This document shows, one piece after another, positions 1-12,500 of a DNA stretch of 64,000 bases (positions are counted from its first letter, which is position 1; each line of letters opens with the position of its first letter). Below the pieces are notes generated by a model. The model did not search any database, was not told the DNA's origin, and saw only the letters and a program-made list of their open reading frames with translations. Source of the DNA: Todiramphus chloris collaris (taxonomy: Eukaryota > Chordata > Aves > Coraciiformes > Alcedinidae). The stretch lies in NCBI GenBank assembly GCA_025345505.1, contig JANVCC010000130.1:7589745-7653744 (forward strand), in the 5' to 3' direction. A program made the translations under genes and the position numbers.

Positions 1-2690
1 CCCTATCTTATATTGTCAATTTTTCTTCCCTTTCTCTTTGCTCCTTCAAAGGCAAAATAAGACAGGATGATTAGAAGGATGTATTATCCTTAAACCTCAT
101 AATATTTCCCCTTGAAAAGGACAGTGATCTGTTTAACTGTTATTGAGTTACCTTTCCTATTCCACAACAGACAGTTTTATAGAATGGTGTAGCTTCTTTT
201 TATGGTTCTAATGTCAAAGCACAAAGGAATATCTAAAAAGCTTCATTATCATACCAAAATAAATCTATTCAAACACAAGAGAACTGCATATCATCCATTT
301 CCAAGAGGTAAGGTACGCGCTCATTTAGCAGGCATCTAACAAAACATCTAGCTCCATTTAAAAAAAAGAAGTCAGCAGAAAAAGCCCATGAATGTACTGC
401 TCTGCTGGTTCAGCAAAGTCTGATGGTTTGCCTTCAACTGCTGCAGAAAGTACGTTGAGTTCAGACAGGGAACTTAGCTGAACGGACATGATGAACAGAC
501 ATGCTTTCTGAACAGCAAGCCTGATGGTTTTTGTTAGGGAGAGAAAGAAAAAGGTACGGAATAGAAGAGAGTAAGATACAAGTCTGAGAAGTGGACTTAG
601 GGAAATGCAAATCCTTTGAGGAACCTCCCTGAAATCTGCTCACACCACTCAGCAACAAATGATTCCAAACCGGCTGCTGAAACATGAAATTTCTCTGTAT
701 CTCTCTCCAGCAATCAAGATCCAAGGGTAAAAAAGACATCTCCTTCAATTCCAAGAAAGTGCCTGACTTATCCTGACATCAGAACTTGGTCGATACTGCA
801 ACTTTGATATCCTATGACTCATCAAAGTACACCCAATTTCACATGATTATGATCAACCTCAAGAACATAAAGAACCCTTCTTGAATTTCCAGTTCCTTAT
901 CCAAGTCTCAAAGGCTTCAGATCCCCACTTACCTTTCACAGAAATCAGAAAATAACTGGGGGGGCGGGGGGGGGGGAAGGAAAAGGGACATGAATACAAA
1001 AAAAAAAGACTGTGTCAATAAACCCTGGAAAAATAATTGCACTTCTATTACCACTCCCAAAACTAATGTCTTAGAGGACTTGTTATATAACTAAGCAGAG
1101 GTTATGGCACTGGCACAAAGAAAAATCAGGACTGCTTCTGCATAACAAAGTTATTTGTTATCTTGCTTCTCTTCCTAATTTTAAGTTATGAGCAAATTTT
1201 CAATGCAACAGGATCTATTAATTTTCCCAGTCTTACTGGTAGAGTATTGAGAGATTTAGTGCAAATCTCACTACAGTCTCTAAAACTCAGATGGTTCCCT
1301 GCAACATCCAGGGGGAAAAACTCAACCAACCAATAAAACCACACACACAAGCACAAAAAAACCCCCCCAAACTTCATAATGTCTTACATCAGGAGAACAC
1401 TGCTCTACCTCCTGAGACTCCCAACTAAATTTCAGTTTCTGCTAAGGTCCATAGTTTCTCAGGAATCCAGTTGCAAAATTCCCTATAAACTGAACACAGT
1501 TTAGGAGGTTTCAAAATGTAAGCTAATTCCTCTTCCTCAGAGATGATGACAACATTTATGCCTTCTCACAAACCCGACTGGGTACTTCTGCCTGTTCCTG
1601 ACAGGCATACCCATTTGTATATGTAAGCACAAATTTCAACTACGCTTTGAAAAAAGTAGACTACATAGTAAAGGACCTCTAGGAAGCTGCCCCCAAAACA
1701 CATGGATCAAGAGACATTGATACAGGTCCCTAAAACAGGAAAGCAAAAAAAGAAGCATTTTCAAATGAAAAGGAAACCACCATCAAAGTGTTACGGGATG
1801 AGTTGAAATGCAAGCCACACTGACATAGCAACCTTTTTGTATTGTTATTATGAAGAAAACAGCAACATATAAAGAGGCTGAATTATTTCCTGGAGTTTAA
1901 TAAAAAGTTTACTCATAAAGAGATACTCAAGATATCCTTTTACTAAATTAAAATGAAGACATGCAGTATTTTGATACCAGAGATTGCAGAACTGTGGTTC
2001 TACACAGACATAATTATTAATTTGGTATTGCTTCCACACTAGTACTTTCCTCCTGAGAAAACATCATGAGGAATAGAACCCAGTATTACTATTCTTCCAG
2101 ATAAGCAGGTTTTCATTTTATGAGATGGCTATTATTTGACTGCAAAAGAAAAAAGAGGCAGCCTGTGTAAGAAAAAAAACAAACCATAGACTCCTACATT
2201 ATACCATCTTCCCCACTTAGAAGTTTGAGCCTCTTGCTTGGTAACTGCACTCCAGCTATTTAGTGTCATGTTTTGAGAGTGCTGAGATAAGGAAACTAAA
2301 GTTAATTTAACTAGAGGGTTCCATTTTACATTAAGATCTCCTGACAGTGTTGTTTGTCTCTCTGCTTGAAAGAGTGCTTCAAGTGCCCTTGTCAAAGCAT
2401 AGAAAGTCCCATTCTAACGCCTATTCCTTACTTTTGTTCTTTGCTGCTACAATTCAACTTTATATCTACAATTAAAACTACTTTAGAATAAGATAACCAC
2501 CTTCTTCACATGCATTTTCAATGATTTTAACTGACTTTCCAGGGTAGCTACCCCCCCCCCCGCCATGTGATGACTAAGAACCTGAAGTCTTTTTCTACTT
2601 AAGAACAGCAAAAAGGCCACACAGCAAGAAGCCAAGGATATGCACACACATCCAAAAGTTGTTAACTTGATTACGTGTTAATGCACTTAC
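1..2690 (-). other. TRIM24: TRIM24 intron 2, partial
   Basis: Starts at the exon 2 donor (2690) and runs off the left edge. AT-rich sequence with short homopolymer tracts (G-run near 958-976, C-run at 2551-2561). I searched by eye on the minus strand for TRIM24 B-box 1 sequence and found none. No repeat family was recognised. Confidence 0.85.
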
Positions 2691-2809
2691 CTGATTTGAT
2701 TTCTCTACTGTGCTACTGGGAACCTCTGTGGTATCCTTCACAAAAAAGTTATCTATGATGTGTCTCTCTGCACATTCCTGACCACAAATTGGACAGCGGA
2801 TAACACCGA
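2691..2809 (-). CDS. TRIM24: TRIM24 coding exon 2: end of RING finger
   Basis: This 119 nt exon encodes residues 130-169: two bases completing the split Val codon, then 39 codons. It supplies the last RING zinc ligands in the motif [11 protein letters not shown] (C135 and C138) and then [18 protein letters not shown], which leads toward the B-boxes. The reading matches my memory of mammalian TRIM24 almost residue for residue. On the minus strand the acceptor is a long T/C tract ending in CAG, and the donor is CAG|GTAAGT at 2690-2685. The phase agrees with exon 1 (phase 1 entry, phase 0 exit). No further TRIM24 coding sequence was found between here and position 1, so exon 3 (start of B-box 1) lies outside the window. 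The exon is too short to stand out as an open reading frame. It was found by its splice sites and protein motif. Confidence 0.95.
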
Positions 2810-2833
2810 CTGGGGGGAAAAAAAAAAAAAATC

Positions 2834-5800
2834 TGATTATGCTTGTACAACTTAAGATATATCAGACAACTTCAAAGACAGCTTGTAAGGATAAATACTT
2901 TGAAAGGATGTTTTAATACTTTGCTGTCAATAAGGTGTGAGTAAAAAGCAGCTAATTCTCTTTTATCACTGAAGTAACCTTTACTTGTTATTCCCTGATA
3001 ACAAATACTTTCAACCAAGGTCAAGCACCTTTTTGTTTCAATTCTATAAAGAATTTGCCTTAATCTTATAGAAAATTAATTTCTCTTCTCTGAAGGGAAT
3101 GTATTCCCATTGACAATTCGTTGTTATAGAATGTATTAAAGTTAACATTTATTAGTGTGGAGTATTACTTACTGACATTGAGTGCTATTACATACACACA
3201 CATACACACCAGCAGCGTGATATGACTGACTTCCAGCTATGTAAAATGAGAAAGTGAGATGTAGTAAATTCAAAATTAATGAGGCAAGTTGTGTAAAGGA
3301 AGAAAAGACATGTATTAATACCATTACTATCTCCACACTAAGCATGGGAAAGCAAGACAGACATAGGAATAAATAAACAAGGTCCTCTCCTTCCTCTCCT
3401 CTGCCAAGACACACTGGGGAACAATTCTGAGACAATAACATACTTAGATCCCTGGTTGAAGAAAGAGCCAAGAACCAGTAACACAAAGGGTTAAACAATT
3501 AAGTCTTCTCAGAAGAATAAAAAGGACAAAGTAATTTCAAAACTTGGGGTTCAACAATAGACATCAGCATTATATAGATATTTTAAAGCAGACACCTTTC
3601 CAAGCTGCAGAAAACAGTGTCTTATGAGCACTGAGGCTTCTTTATCATCCAAGAAAAATTTCTAAAATGCTAGGCATCAACATCTTGCTGGTTGAAATAA
3701 TCACTGGAAGTCATCATGCAAAGTCTACAGTAGAACAGTCATGTTGCATTTTTTACAATAAAATGTAGAAGTACAGAAACTATTAAATATTTCACTTTCT
3801 GCAGAAGAATATAATTCCTTACTGTAAAAGCTTCATACAAGATGTAGGTAACCTTTTTATAATGTTCTTCCACTACACATGAGAGATTTAACTGACCAAC
3901 CCACTATAAACTAGTTCTCTAATAAGTCTACCAGTTTTACTAAATTAGCTCTTCATTCTGGAAATTCAGCCACCAGTTTTCCACTTGTGAAAGGCTATGC
4001 CATTAAGCCTAGTTTTATCGTAACCATTATGCCAATCTGTGTGTTTGTACACATTTGTGCAGCTTCCTTTGATATACAAATTCTGAATTTTGGCTAAAAC
4101 TTTTGTAACATTTTTTTATACCATCATCGTGAAGGATACTTAAGAAATCCAATTCTGGTACATCCAATAGCTAACGAAACTCCAAGCATTGAATTTCTCC
4201 TTTTATTAAGTAAATCAATTTACCACAGTCAAGAGTGAACAAATTTCTTAATACTCAAGCTATGGAACTGCTGAAAAATACTATTTTTCACATTTTTCAA
4301 CTGTTCCAATTGCAAATGCCCTCTGCTCCCCTCAGTGCTCATTCCTGACCCTGACAAAGCGCAGTGCTCTGGGACAGCACAAGTGACTGAGTTGGTCTTT
4401 GCATGTCTTTGGGAGTCGGGTATAGACAGAGAATAAGACTGGAAGACTGTTTCAGACATGGATGTATTTCTCCTGCTCTCCCCAGCTTCACCTTCAGCCC
4501 CTGATCTGCTTCACTGACCAAATGCGCAACTGCTTGCATGAGAAGCCACACAAGGAAGGGAAGAGGCCAGCACCACCACTAAAGATTAAACATGGAACCA
4601 CTGTCTTTGAAACAGATCAGTTGTGTTAAGCTGAGTTTATACATCAGCTTGAATCGAAAACATGGCAGGCAAGGAAGTGGCAGGGGACAAGTTAGGAAAT
4701 GTTCTAACATAAACCAAACATTTCATTCTCATTTTCAATAACAGAATACTGCCAACTATCTGTTAGAGGGATCAGTTAGAAATTCTAGACTGAGATGGAA
4801 GAAAGAGAAAAGGAAAAATTCCCAAACCTCTCAAAATCCTCCTGAAACTTTTTCTAGAATTCCTTATGCCGTCTAGCACTAAGTCAAGGCTTTCTTCTGC
4901 AACCGTGTGCGGGTGAATTTGCTTTTGTTATAATCCTGGATCGATGGCTGCTACACAGATCAGTTTTAACCCACATTTAATCTACTTCAGGACCGTGGAT
5001 TTAAGTGAAAATACCTAATAGCATGATCTCAATGTTACTGTTATGGCATGGTTACACTGTTACGCACACAGTCAGCTAAATAGGCCTTTTTGGCACAGAA
5101 CGTAACACACAGATTAGCCAGGCAGCATTCCTTTCAGGTTCTTATCTATTCTTAATGTATCCAACGCTCACTCACTAACAGACTGAATGATAAAAACCAC
5201 GTGTGGTCTCTTACTCTCTGCATGGGAAATGAAAGGTACAAGCAGAGCCTTCTCTATGTATTTTTTAATGCATGTTGCATTTGAAACAAAAGGGCCATGG
5301 CAAGTAACAAGTACCTAACAAACACACCCAGAACTTCAGTTCAGCCACCTCAAAGAGGCACTCTCACACAGATATGCTTCACATCAGCACTGAAAGTTCT
5401 ACCCGCACTCCTTATCAGTAACTAAACACTATGGTGGAGTGCACTGCATAATCACCACAGTCCTGCAGAACATGGTGAGGAACTGGCAGCTCACCAGAAT
5501 CACAAAACCAAGAGATACATAAAGTACTGGGAAGGGAAAACACAGTTTACCATGAACTCAGAATTCTGAGCTTTCTATGGGAAAACGGAGGCAGAAGTGG
5601 AAAGACTATGACTGTTTTGGAATTAAATGGAAAATATTGAATACATAGTTTTCATACTTATCAAAGTTTAAAAAAAGAACATTGATTGCATCCAAGCAAG
5701 GACACAGACTGTAACTTAGCAAAGCTCATGGACAAACATATCTCTCTTTCAACATCAGCGTTTCTACTGATGTGATCAGGGTTACCTGTCAAAAATAAGT

Positions 5801-6224
5801 ACTATTTTTTTTATTTGGAAATAAGAATTTTCAAGTCAATTCTGACTTTACAATACAAGTTACAGAATGCAGCTTTTTGTATGAAATGGTAAAACTACAC
5901 ACAGGCCAAGCAACGTTTCCAGCCATTCATTCAATATAAGTTATACAGTTGTCAGCTAGCACAGATCTAATGGGATTTAAGTCAGTTCATGTTATTTATG
6001 TAGCTTACAGCCCAAATCACATCAGCACAATCCTATGAGCACACACCTGTAAACACCAGGCTGCAGAGAGTTATAAACAAGAAATATTGGGAACATGAGC
6101 AGGAAAGTTACTGCATTTGTTCAGTATCTATTTCTGAAGATGACACATAATACTTTTTTTTTTTTTTTTTTTCTTTTCATGTGCAGAATCCTTGCTTAGA
6201 ATAAGATTTGGTCCCGAAACTTGA
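2834..6224. other. Intronic stretch without recognised features
   Basis: AT-rich intron. Only a short CA-rich tract near 3191-3210 and a T-run at 6154-6172 stand out; the T-run lies about 50 bp before the first LTR. I see no exon, RNA gene or known repeat. Confidence 0.6.
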
Positions 6225-6681
6225 TGCATTGGCTTTACATGCAGGTTTTGGTAAGGGGAGGCCAAGAGGGAGCTGCAGCCCTGTCCTCTGTGAAAAGACA
6301 CCACTGGCTGCCCCATGTCTGACAGAGCCAATTCCAGCCAGCTCCAAAATGTACCACTCACTGGCCAAAGCTGAGCCCATCAGCAATTCTGGTGACACTT
6401 CTGAATACGTGTTTAGGAAAGGGTGAAAAAACACGCTGAGAAAGAGAAAGAAAATTTTGAGAGAAACAGCCCTGCAGACACCTCCATCAGTGATGGAGGA
6501 GGAGGAAGTGTGCCAGGTGCTGGAGCAGAGATGTCCCAGGAGGACACCATGGTGAAACACACTGTCGCTGTGTAGCCCATGCAAGATCACATTAAATCAG
6601 ATACCCACGCTGCAGCCCGTGGAGGAACCCACACTGCAGCAGGTGGGCATACCCTGAAGGAAGCTGCAGTCTGCAGAAAGC

Positions 6682-7606
6682 TGTCCTGGTTTTGGCTGGG
6701 ACAGAGTTAATTTTTTTAATTTTGTTCAGTCTGGAGAAAAGGAGGCTCAAGGGAGACCTTATTGCTCTCTACAACTACCTGAAAGGAGGTTGTAGGGAGG
6801 TGGGGGTCAAGAGAAAATTGTCTCAAGTTGCACCAGGGAAGATTTAGACTGGATATTAGGAAAAATTTCTCACTGAAAGGGTTGTTGAGCAATGGAACAG
6901 GCTGTACAGGGAAGTGGCTGAGTCACCATCCCTGGAGATATTTAAAAGATATTTAGATGTGGTGCTCAGGGACACAGCTTAGTGGTGGACTTGGCTGAGC
7001 TAGGTTAATGCTTGGACTCAATGATCTTAAAGATCTTTTCTGACATAAATGATTCTGTGTTTCTACAAATTTTTCTTCATATTAACTGGTACAGTTCTGT
7101 GTTTTGGATTTAGTATGAGAATAATGTTGATAACACAGTGATGTTATTTCAGTTGTTCCTAAGTAGTCTTTATCCTAAGTCAAGGATTTTTCAGCTTCTC
7201 ACACCCTACCAGTAACAAGTCTGGGCAGAAGGAGCTGGGAGGGGACACAGACAGGACAGCTGACCTAAACTGGCCAAGGGGTATTCCATATCACAGAACC
7301 TCCTCCCCAGTATATAAATTGTGGGGAGTTGGCTGGGATAGGCAGATCGCTGCTCAGGGACAGGCTGAGCATCAGTCCTTGGGTGGTGAGCAATTGCATC
7401 GTACACCACTTGTTTCTCTGGGGTTTTATTTCACTCTTTTTGTTATCTTCCTTCTCATTACAATTCTTGTATTTTCTTTTTATTTCAATTATGAAACAGT
7501 TGTTATCTAACCCACAAGTTTCACTGGTTTTCAATTCTCTTTCCCATCCCACCAGGGTGAAGGGGAAGAGTGATGCTTAGTTGCTAGCTGGGGTTAAATC
7601 ACAACA
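6682..7606 (+). mobile_element. Avian ERVL-type solo LTR nested in the outer LTR
   Basis: Begins TGTCCTGGTTTTGGCTGGGA and ends GGGGTTAAATCACAACA. Inside are blocks familiar from a common bird LTR: TTTTGGATTTAGTATGAGAA, GGACAGCTGACCTAAACTGG, a promoter-like AGTATATAAATTGTGG near 7309-7324, and TGGTGAGCAATTGCAT. It is split by a CR1 fragment (6724-7066). It sits inside repeated modules of the outer LTR, whose sequence resumes at 7607, so it inserted later. Target duplication is not evident beyond a shared GC. The small open frames within it are not coding. Confidence 0.85.
6724..7066 (+). mobile_element. CR1 LINE 3' end nested in the inner LTR
   Basis: Starts TTCAGTCTGGAGAAAAGGAG and follows the usual CR1 3' region: CTACCTGAAAGGAGGTTGTA, TTAGACTGGATATTAGGAA, the CCATCCCTGGAGATATTTAA block and TTGGACTCAATGATCTTAAA, ending in GATTCTGTGTTTCTA. 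The LTR sequence AATTTTT occurs on both sides, compatible with a short target duplication. It is 5'-truncated and carries only the 3' end and UTR, no reverse transcriptase. Confidence 0.88.
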
Positions 7607-10600
7607 GCCCACACCAGAGCAGGTACCTAGCAGAAACTGCATCCCATGAAGAGGTGCCCATGTAGGAGTAGGTTTTCTGGGAGGAACTGTGGCCTATGGA
7701 CCCACATTGGAGTAGCCTGTTTCTGAAGGACTGTACCCCATGGGAGGGACCCCACACTGGTGAACAGAACTAGTGGGTGGAGGATGGAGTGGCAGAGAGG
7801 AACTGTTATGAACTGGCACAACTGCCATTCCCCATTCTCAACAGAGGAGGGGAGGAGGCAAAGTAAGGAGGGGTGAGGGTCTGGGTGGTTTTGTATGTGC
7901 TTGTTTCTTGTTATCCAAATGTATTTAATTGGCAATAAAGTAGCCTTCATCACCTTGAATCTGTTTTGCCCAGGATGGTAACTGACAAGTGATGTCCCTG
8001 TCTTTTATATGCCCTGACGAACGGACAGAGACAGAGCAGCCAGACAAGGTTAACCCACCACACATAGGTCTTAAAACCAGACCTGAATAGTTCTTAGGTT
8101 TGGCTGGGGTTTTTTTGGTTCATTTGGGGATTGTTGTGTTTAGTTTTTTTTTAAAGCTAAATGCTTTAAACTACAATTCCATCTTAGTTGATAAGAAAAG
8201 TGACACAGATGTGAAAAAGATACCGTTATGTACATAAGCTTACAGGTTTTTATGGAGAAGACAGTGCTCTGTCATGTTGCAGTCTTAGCAAGATGTAGAG
8301 AATACATAACCTCATGCTAACTGCCATATCTGTACCACTTTGGAGGTCTAATCCAGTTGGAAATATTGCTGACCGTAGTGATCTTATGCTTTTCCCAAGT
8401 AAAAAGGACTCAGAAGAGAATGGAGACAGTGTCACTGTCATCAAACTAGTCTACCAGATGACACCAGTAGCTTAAGAGAAATTTTATTTAAAAGATAGGA
8501 GGAAAACTCAGATGCATGCTAGGGTAGAATCTTTTGGTATCAACAATAAAAATGGAAACCGTGTATCATAAATATCAGCGCATTAATGTCTTGACAGTTT
8601 CAATATACTAATCCTACTGTCTTATATTATTTACAATGTACTTTGTATGTAAAGTTATGATTTGATAAAGGAGACATGGTTTGACCCCTTTTTTCCTCAA
8701 ACAGTTTTCCAGGACAAAGGTGTAACTCCAACCATGGACAAGATCTCCTAGGTCCTGTGGTAGTAAAACACAACACCACACACCAAGCGTTACTGCTCTC
8801 CCCAGCTTACTAATAGACCTGACAGAGGAGTTTTGACTTCTTTTACTGCATAAATAGTCAGGCTAGTTAAAAGTCATAGCTGACAAATAGCATTAAGACA
8901 GACGGCTGAAGCAAGCATGGGAGCACACATACAAGCTCTTTGCTAGCAAGCCCACAGGTGCTGCAGCAAGCAGTTAACTCTTAACTTTTTGAACAACCAA
9001 AAGGAGAATGATATTTTCCAGCCATTTCTGCTCGGATTTCATCAAAGAGTTCCAATAACATACAGGAAGAAGGAATGCAATACAAAGGTATGTTAATACA
9101 GCCCCAGCATTTTCTTACAACAGTCTATGTATGCATTTGCTTTTAATATTCATTGATACACCTTTTTTACCCTCATAAACATCTAAGTAAATTTTAAACT
9201 GTTCTTTAAGCATGCATAGAATGCAATTCTTAAGTTAACCTCTCAATTAACATTTTCTCCATAGAGTCCCTCTGCATGACATTCTTCTAGTGCTACAGTG
9301 AATCAAACTTCCCTTTCTTCCCCTCCCCCAAGTGTTAAGGTTTGGAAGCAATAGCTTTCTAACCATGCTTAAATATTATTGCCAACACTTCCTTCCTCTT
9401 GTTTTAAGACACCTGCTTCCTGAATTGTGCCGCAATTTACTTTAGTGCATTCAAGGCTGGGAACCCTAGCTATTATACTATGGTCTGTTCAAGAAGATTC
9501 TGAGTAGCAAGATACTAAAAGCCATTTAATTGACTTCCTTACATAAATGGGTGAGGAAAATAATCCATCATCTAATGAAACTATAGGAGAATCATATGAT
9601 ATCATCAAAACAAGAACTACATTACTGCTTTAAAGGGGACGGGGGAGATGTGGAGGGAAATCCCTAACTATTTTGCTGTTCATCCTCCCCCTCCCCACAA
9701 ATACCCACAGTTTTGTTAAAAGGAATGAGGGGAAAAGAGAAGAAAAATCTGGAAAGCTGCAGCACAGAACATTATTAAACCACACACTGTGAAATAATAG
9801 AATGAAATTTCACTAATCCAAAATTTAGTTCTGCAAGTGATATTTGCTATGCAAATGTATATTCTTCAAGTACATTACTAGTTAGCCCAAACCTATTATT
9901 TTCACAAAAGACAAAAAACAAACCAAAGAGTACCTTTAATAAACATTGTCAGAGTAATTATAATGCTGCAGCATCAGATTCATGTTAGCATTTTGGCTAA
10001 TGCTGTTCAGGTTAGGACCATTCCCGGATGGTGAGGCTCAACTGTTTATCCTGATTAATCTGGGGGTAAGGAAGACCTCTAATTCCAAATTAATGTTCTG
10101 GTGCTCAACTAATTACTGACACAACCAACTTTAAATAGCTCTGAGATATCTGTGTGTGAATTAAGTATAGTTAGGAGGCTCCAAGACCAAGTTATTTTTT
10201 AGTGAACAAAGTCATTTTCCTTCCTGGAGATTCTCCAAAAGAAGGCTTGCTATGATAGCAAATTGCCAGAAATAAAGAACTGACACTTGGTATTTTTCAT
10301 GTCATTTCCTTTCAGAATGCCTTATGTTGCACTACACTCTAGAGACACAGGGAGTATCTGAGAAAAACAGATCTAGTATTACTTAGAAGAGGAAACATAC
10401 TGAGATCAAGCTACCTTTCCTAGCCCTCCTTAAGACTGTGGGAGGGTGGGAAATTAGGCACTGCCTGAAGTAGCATCACCTACTGTCATCTACATTGTGC
10501 AGTTAAAGGACTCAAACACCAAGAGGATTCAGCAATGACTCCAGCACACCAGAGCACCTATTGCCCACTTGTTTCAAACCCTGTTTCCCCTCTCAAATTT

Positions 10601-11460
10601 TTGTCAAGCTCCAGTCAGTTGCCAGCTAGTTTACCATCCTTCCTTTCTATTTAGAATATTTACTACTACATCACCTTGTTTTCTTTATACTGGTAACAAG
10701 AAACCTGTTTTGTGGTTCTAACCACCCATGTTATTCATGTCAAATAAATGCTTCATTTGAATGTTTCACTACTGCTTCCAGTCCTGTAGTGCCCATTACA
10801 CTGGAGTAAATGCAGCGGGGGTAGAGAACCAAGAAAAACCCACAGGATTCATCTGTGAAATAACTGAAATTTTCACAGTGTTTGGAACTGCAAGTGTTAG
10901 TGGATACAAACTAAAAAAGAAAAACCATCTGAGAAGCAGAAAGCACAATTCCGCCGTGTATTGTGAGAAGTAAGTAAGGTTCCTCTGTAGTCTCAGCACT
11001 TACTCAGTCTTTAAAATGGCAACACTACAAGGGATAAGGTAACAGGCATTAGAACACCTTTCACCAAGAACAGTCCCATTTTACATGGGCTTATATTTTC
11101 AAATTTAAGAACTGTAAGAACAGTTTGCTCTTTTAATAACCAATCTTTACATCATTTATATGTTATTCAAAGGTGTAAAACGAAATCCACTGTCTATAAA
11201 GAAGGAAGAGAGGCTTGAAGATGTTTCTCCTCTTGCCTCTGTGCACTGCTGCAAACTCATGGAGAACCTAAATCTAGGCAGGCAGCCCACTGAGGCGGTC
11301 AAGTATTTCCAATGCGTCCATTTGTAACTGTTGGTGTGTAACACAAAATCACTGCAAAAGGTAAAACTTTAAAAGCATACTTATCTATTTGTTCTTGTTC
11401 GGACAAATTAAATTCTCAAGTGGCATGGTTCAGCTTTAGTCAAAATAATCCTACGAGGTT

Positions 11461-11481
11461 TTATTTATTTATTTATTTTCA
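11461..11481. repeat. (ATTT)n microsatellite
   Basis: About five ATTT units in TRIM24 intron 1. Confidence 0.8.
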
Positions 11482-12384
11482 TGGAACAAGCATTTCCAGA
11501 GTGCTCCAGTGGGCAGGTGAAAACGTATTACTTAACTTGGGAGGAGTTCCATAATCACCATCATGATTATCATGAGCATAGTAAGTGATACAATCCCACA
11601 ATTTCATCTGCTCCTTTGTGCCAGGACAGTTGTTTATGCAGCTGTATAGTGAGCTGGATCAAAAGCACATGGCTCTTTAGTAGGATGACTAGAGGGGAAG
11701 ACCTCCACCCTGTTCAGCAGCAGCATCCGTTCATATAAAAGTCAAGCCCCTCTGCAGCCTTACATTCAGACTTTACTTGAACCAGGCCCAGACACCACAC
11801 TGCTAACAAAAGTAACAGTGCTGGCTCCCCTGCCCGTTCACGTCTATCCTATGCCAACAGAAAGATTTATGCTGCCATGCAATGACCTGGATTAGGGAAT
11901 ATGATGGGGATTAAAGGGGTCTGTGCCAGGAGAGAAGAGTTAAGTTTCCACCATAACAGTTCTCACAGTGCATATGCCTCCTCAAGGAACGGTAGCCTGC
12001 ATTTTACGCACGCTGGGGAAAATCACACCACACTCTTACCCTTCTTCACAAGTCACAAGCTGCATCCACAGCAATGCCATCTCAAGCCATTCAGCGGAAT
12101 AGATTTAAGGCATACATTGTATTATTTCCAACTCACTTCTCAATTTCCTGGGAGTACATTCCGGACTACTGAAGCATCCTGACACAATAGGAGGAGACTG
12201 ATCTGGTCTGCCCCAGTTTCAGCTCATTTGCGTCTTCACTGTAGCGAACAGGTTTCAGAGCCAATTTAATAAAGCCCCTGGATAATCATTTGGAGATCCA
12301 AAAGGGTATTTTTGTTTGCTGATGCAAAGTGCTCTGCTAAAAAAGGAGGGCTTAAGGGTTCCCTTTCTTCAGTAAAGATCAGTA

Positions 12385-12500
12385 ACAAAAAAAAAACCCC
12401 AAAAACATACACACACAAAAAGACACAAACAAAACAAAAAGACTACACAAACAAACAACAAAAACAAGCAAACAAAACCAAACACAAAAGAACCCAACCA
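12385..12500. repeat. A/C-rich low-complexity tract
   Basis: Almost entirely A and C (AAAC, ACAAA and CAAAA mixtures) for about 115 bp. The apparent open frames on both strands here are products of base composition. Confidence 0.85.

Larger units (their letters stand above)
6225..8062 (+). mobile_element. Avian ERV LTR (outer element, interrupted by a second LTR)
   Basis: Two halves (6225-6681 and 7607-8062) read as one LTR that I recognise from bird genomes. It opens TGCATTGG, has the conserved SCCATGTCTGACAGAGCCAAT-like U3 stretch near 6312-6334, a degenerate TATA-like TTTAGGAAAGGG near 6412, and repeated 'CCCAT...GGAGCAGGT' modules on both sides of the inner insertion. AATAAAG is at 7933-7939, then a U5 with CTGTTTTGCCCAGGATGGTAA, and it closes AACCCACCACA. 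Orientation is plus, antisense to TRIM24. No internal retroviral coding sequence is adjacent, so it looks like a solo LTR. No clear target-site duplication was found, which fits its age and divergence. Confidence 0.8.

Noticed and set aside
1..2690. Possible TRIM24 exon 3 (B-box 1)
   Set aside because: No minus-strand sequence resembling the B-box 1 zinc ligands or flanking splice sites was found, so it must be beyond the left edge.
6177..6590. 137-codon minus-strand frame
   Set aside because: Lies within and antisense to the outer ERV LTR; it also begins in unrelated sequence.
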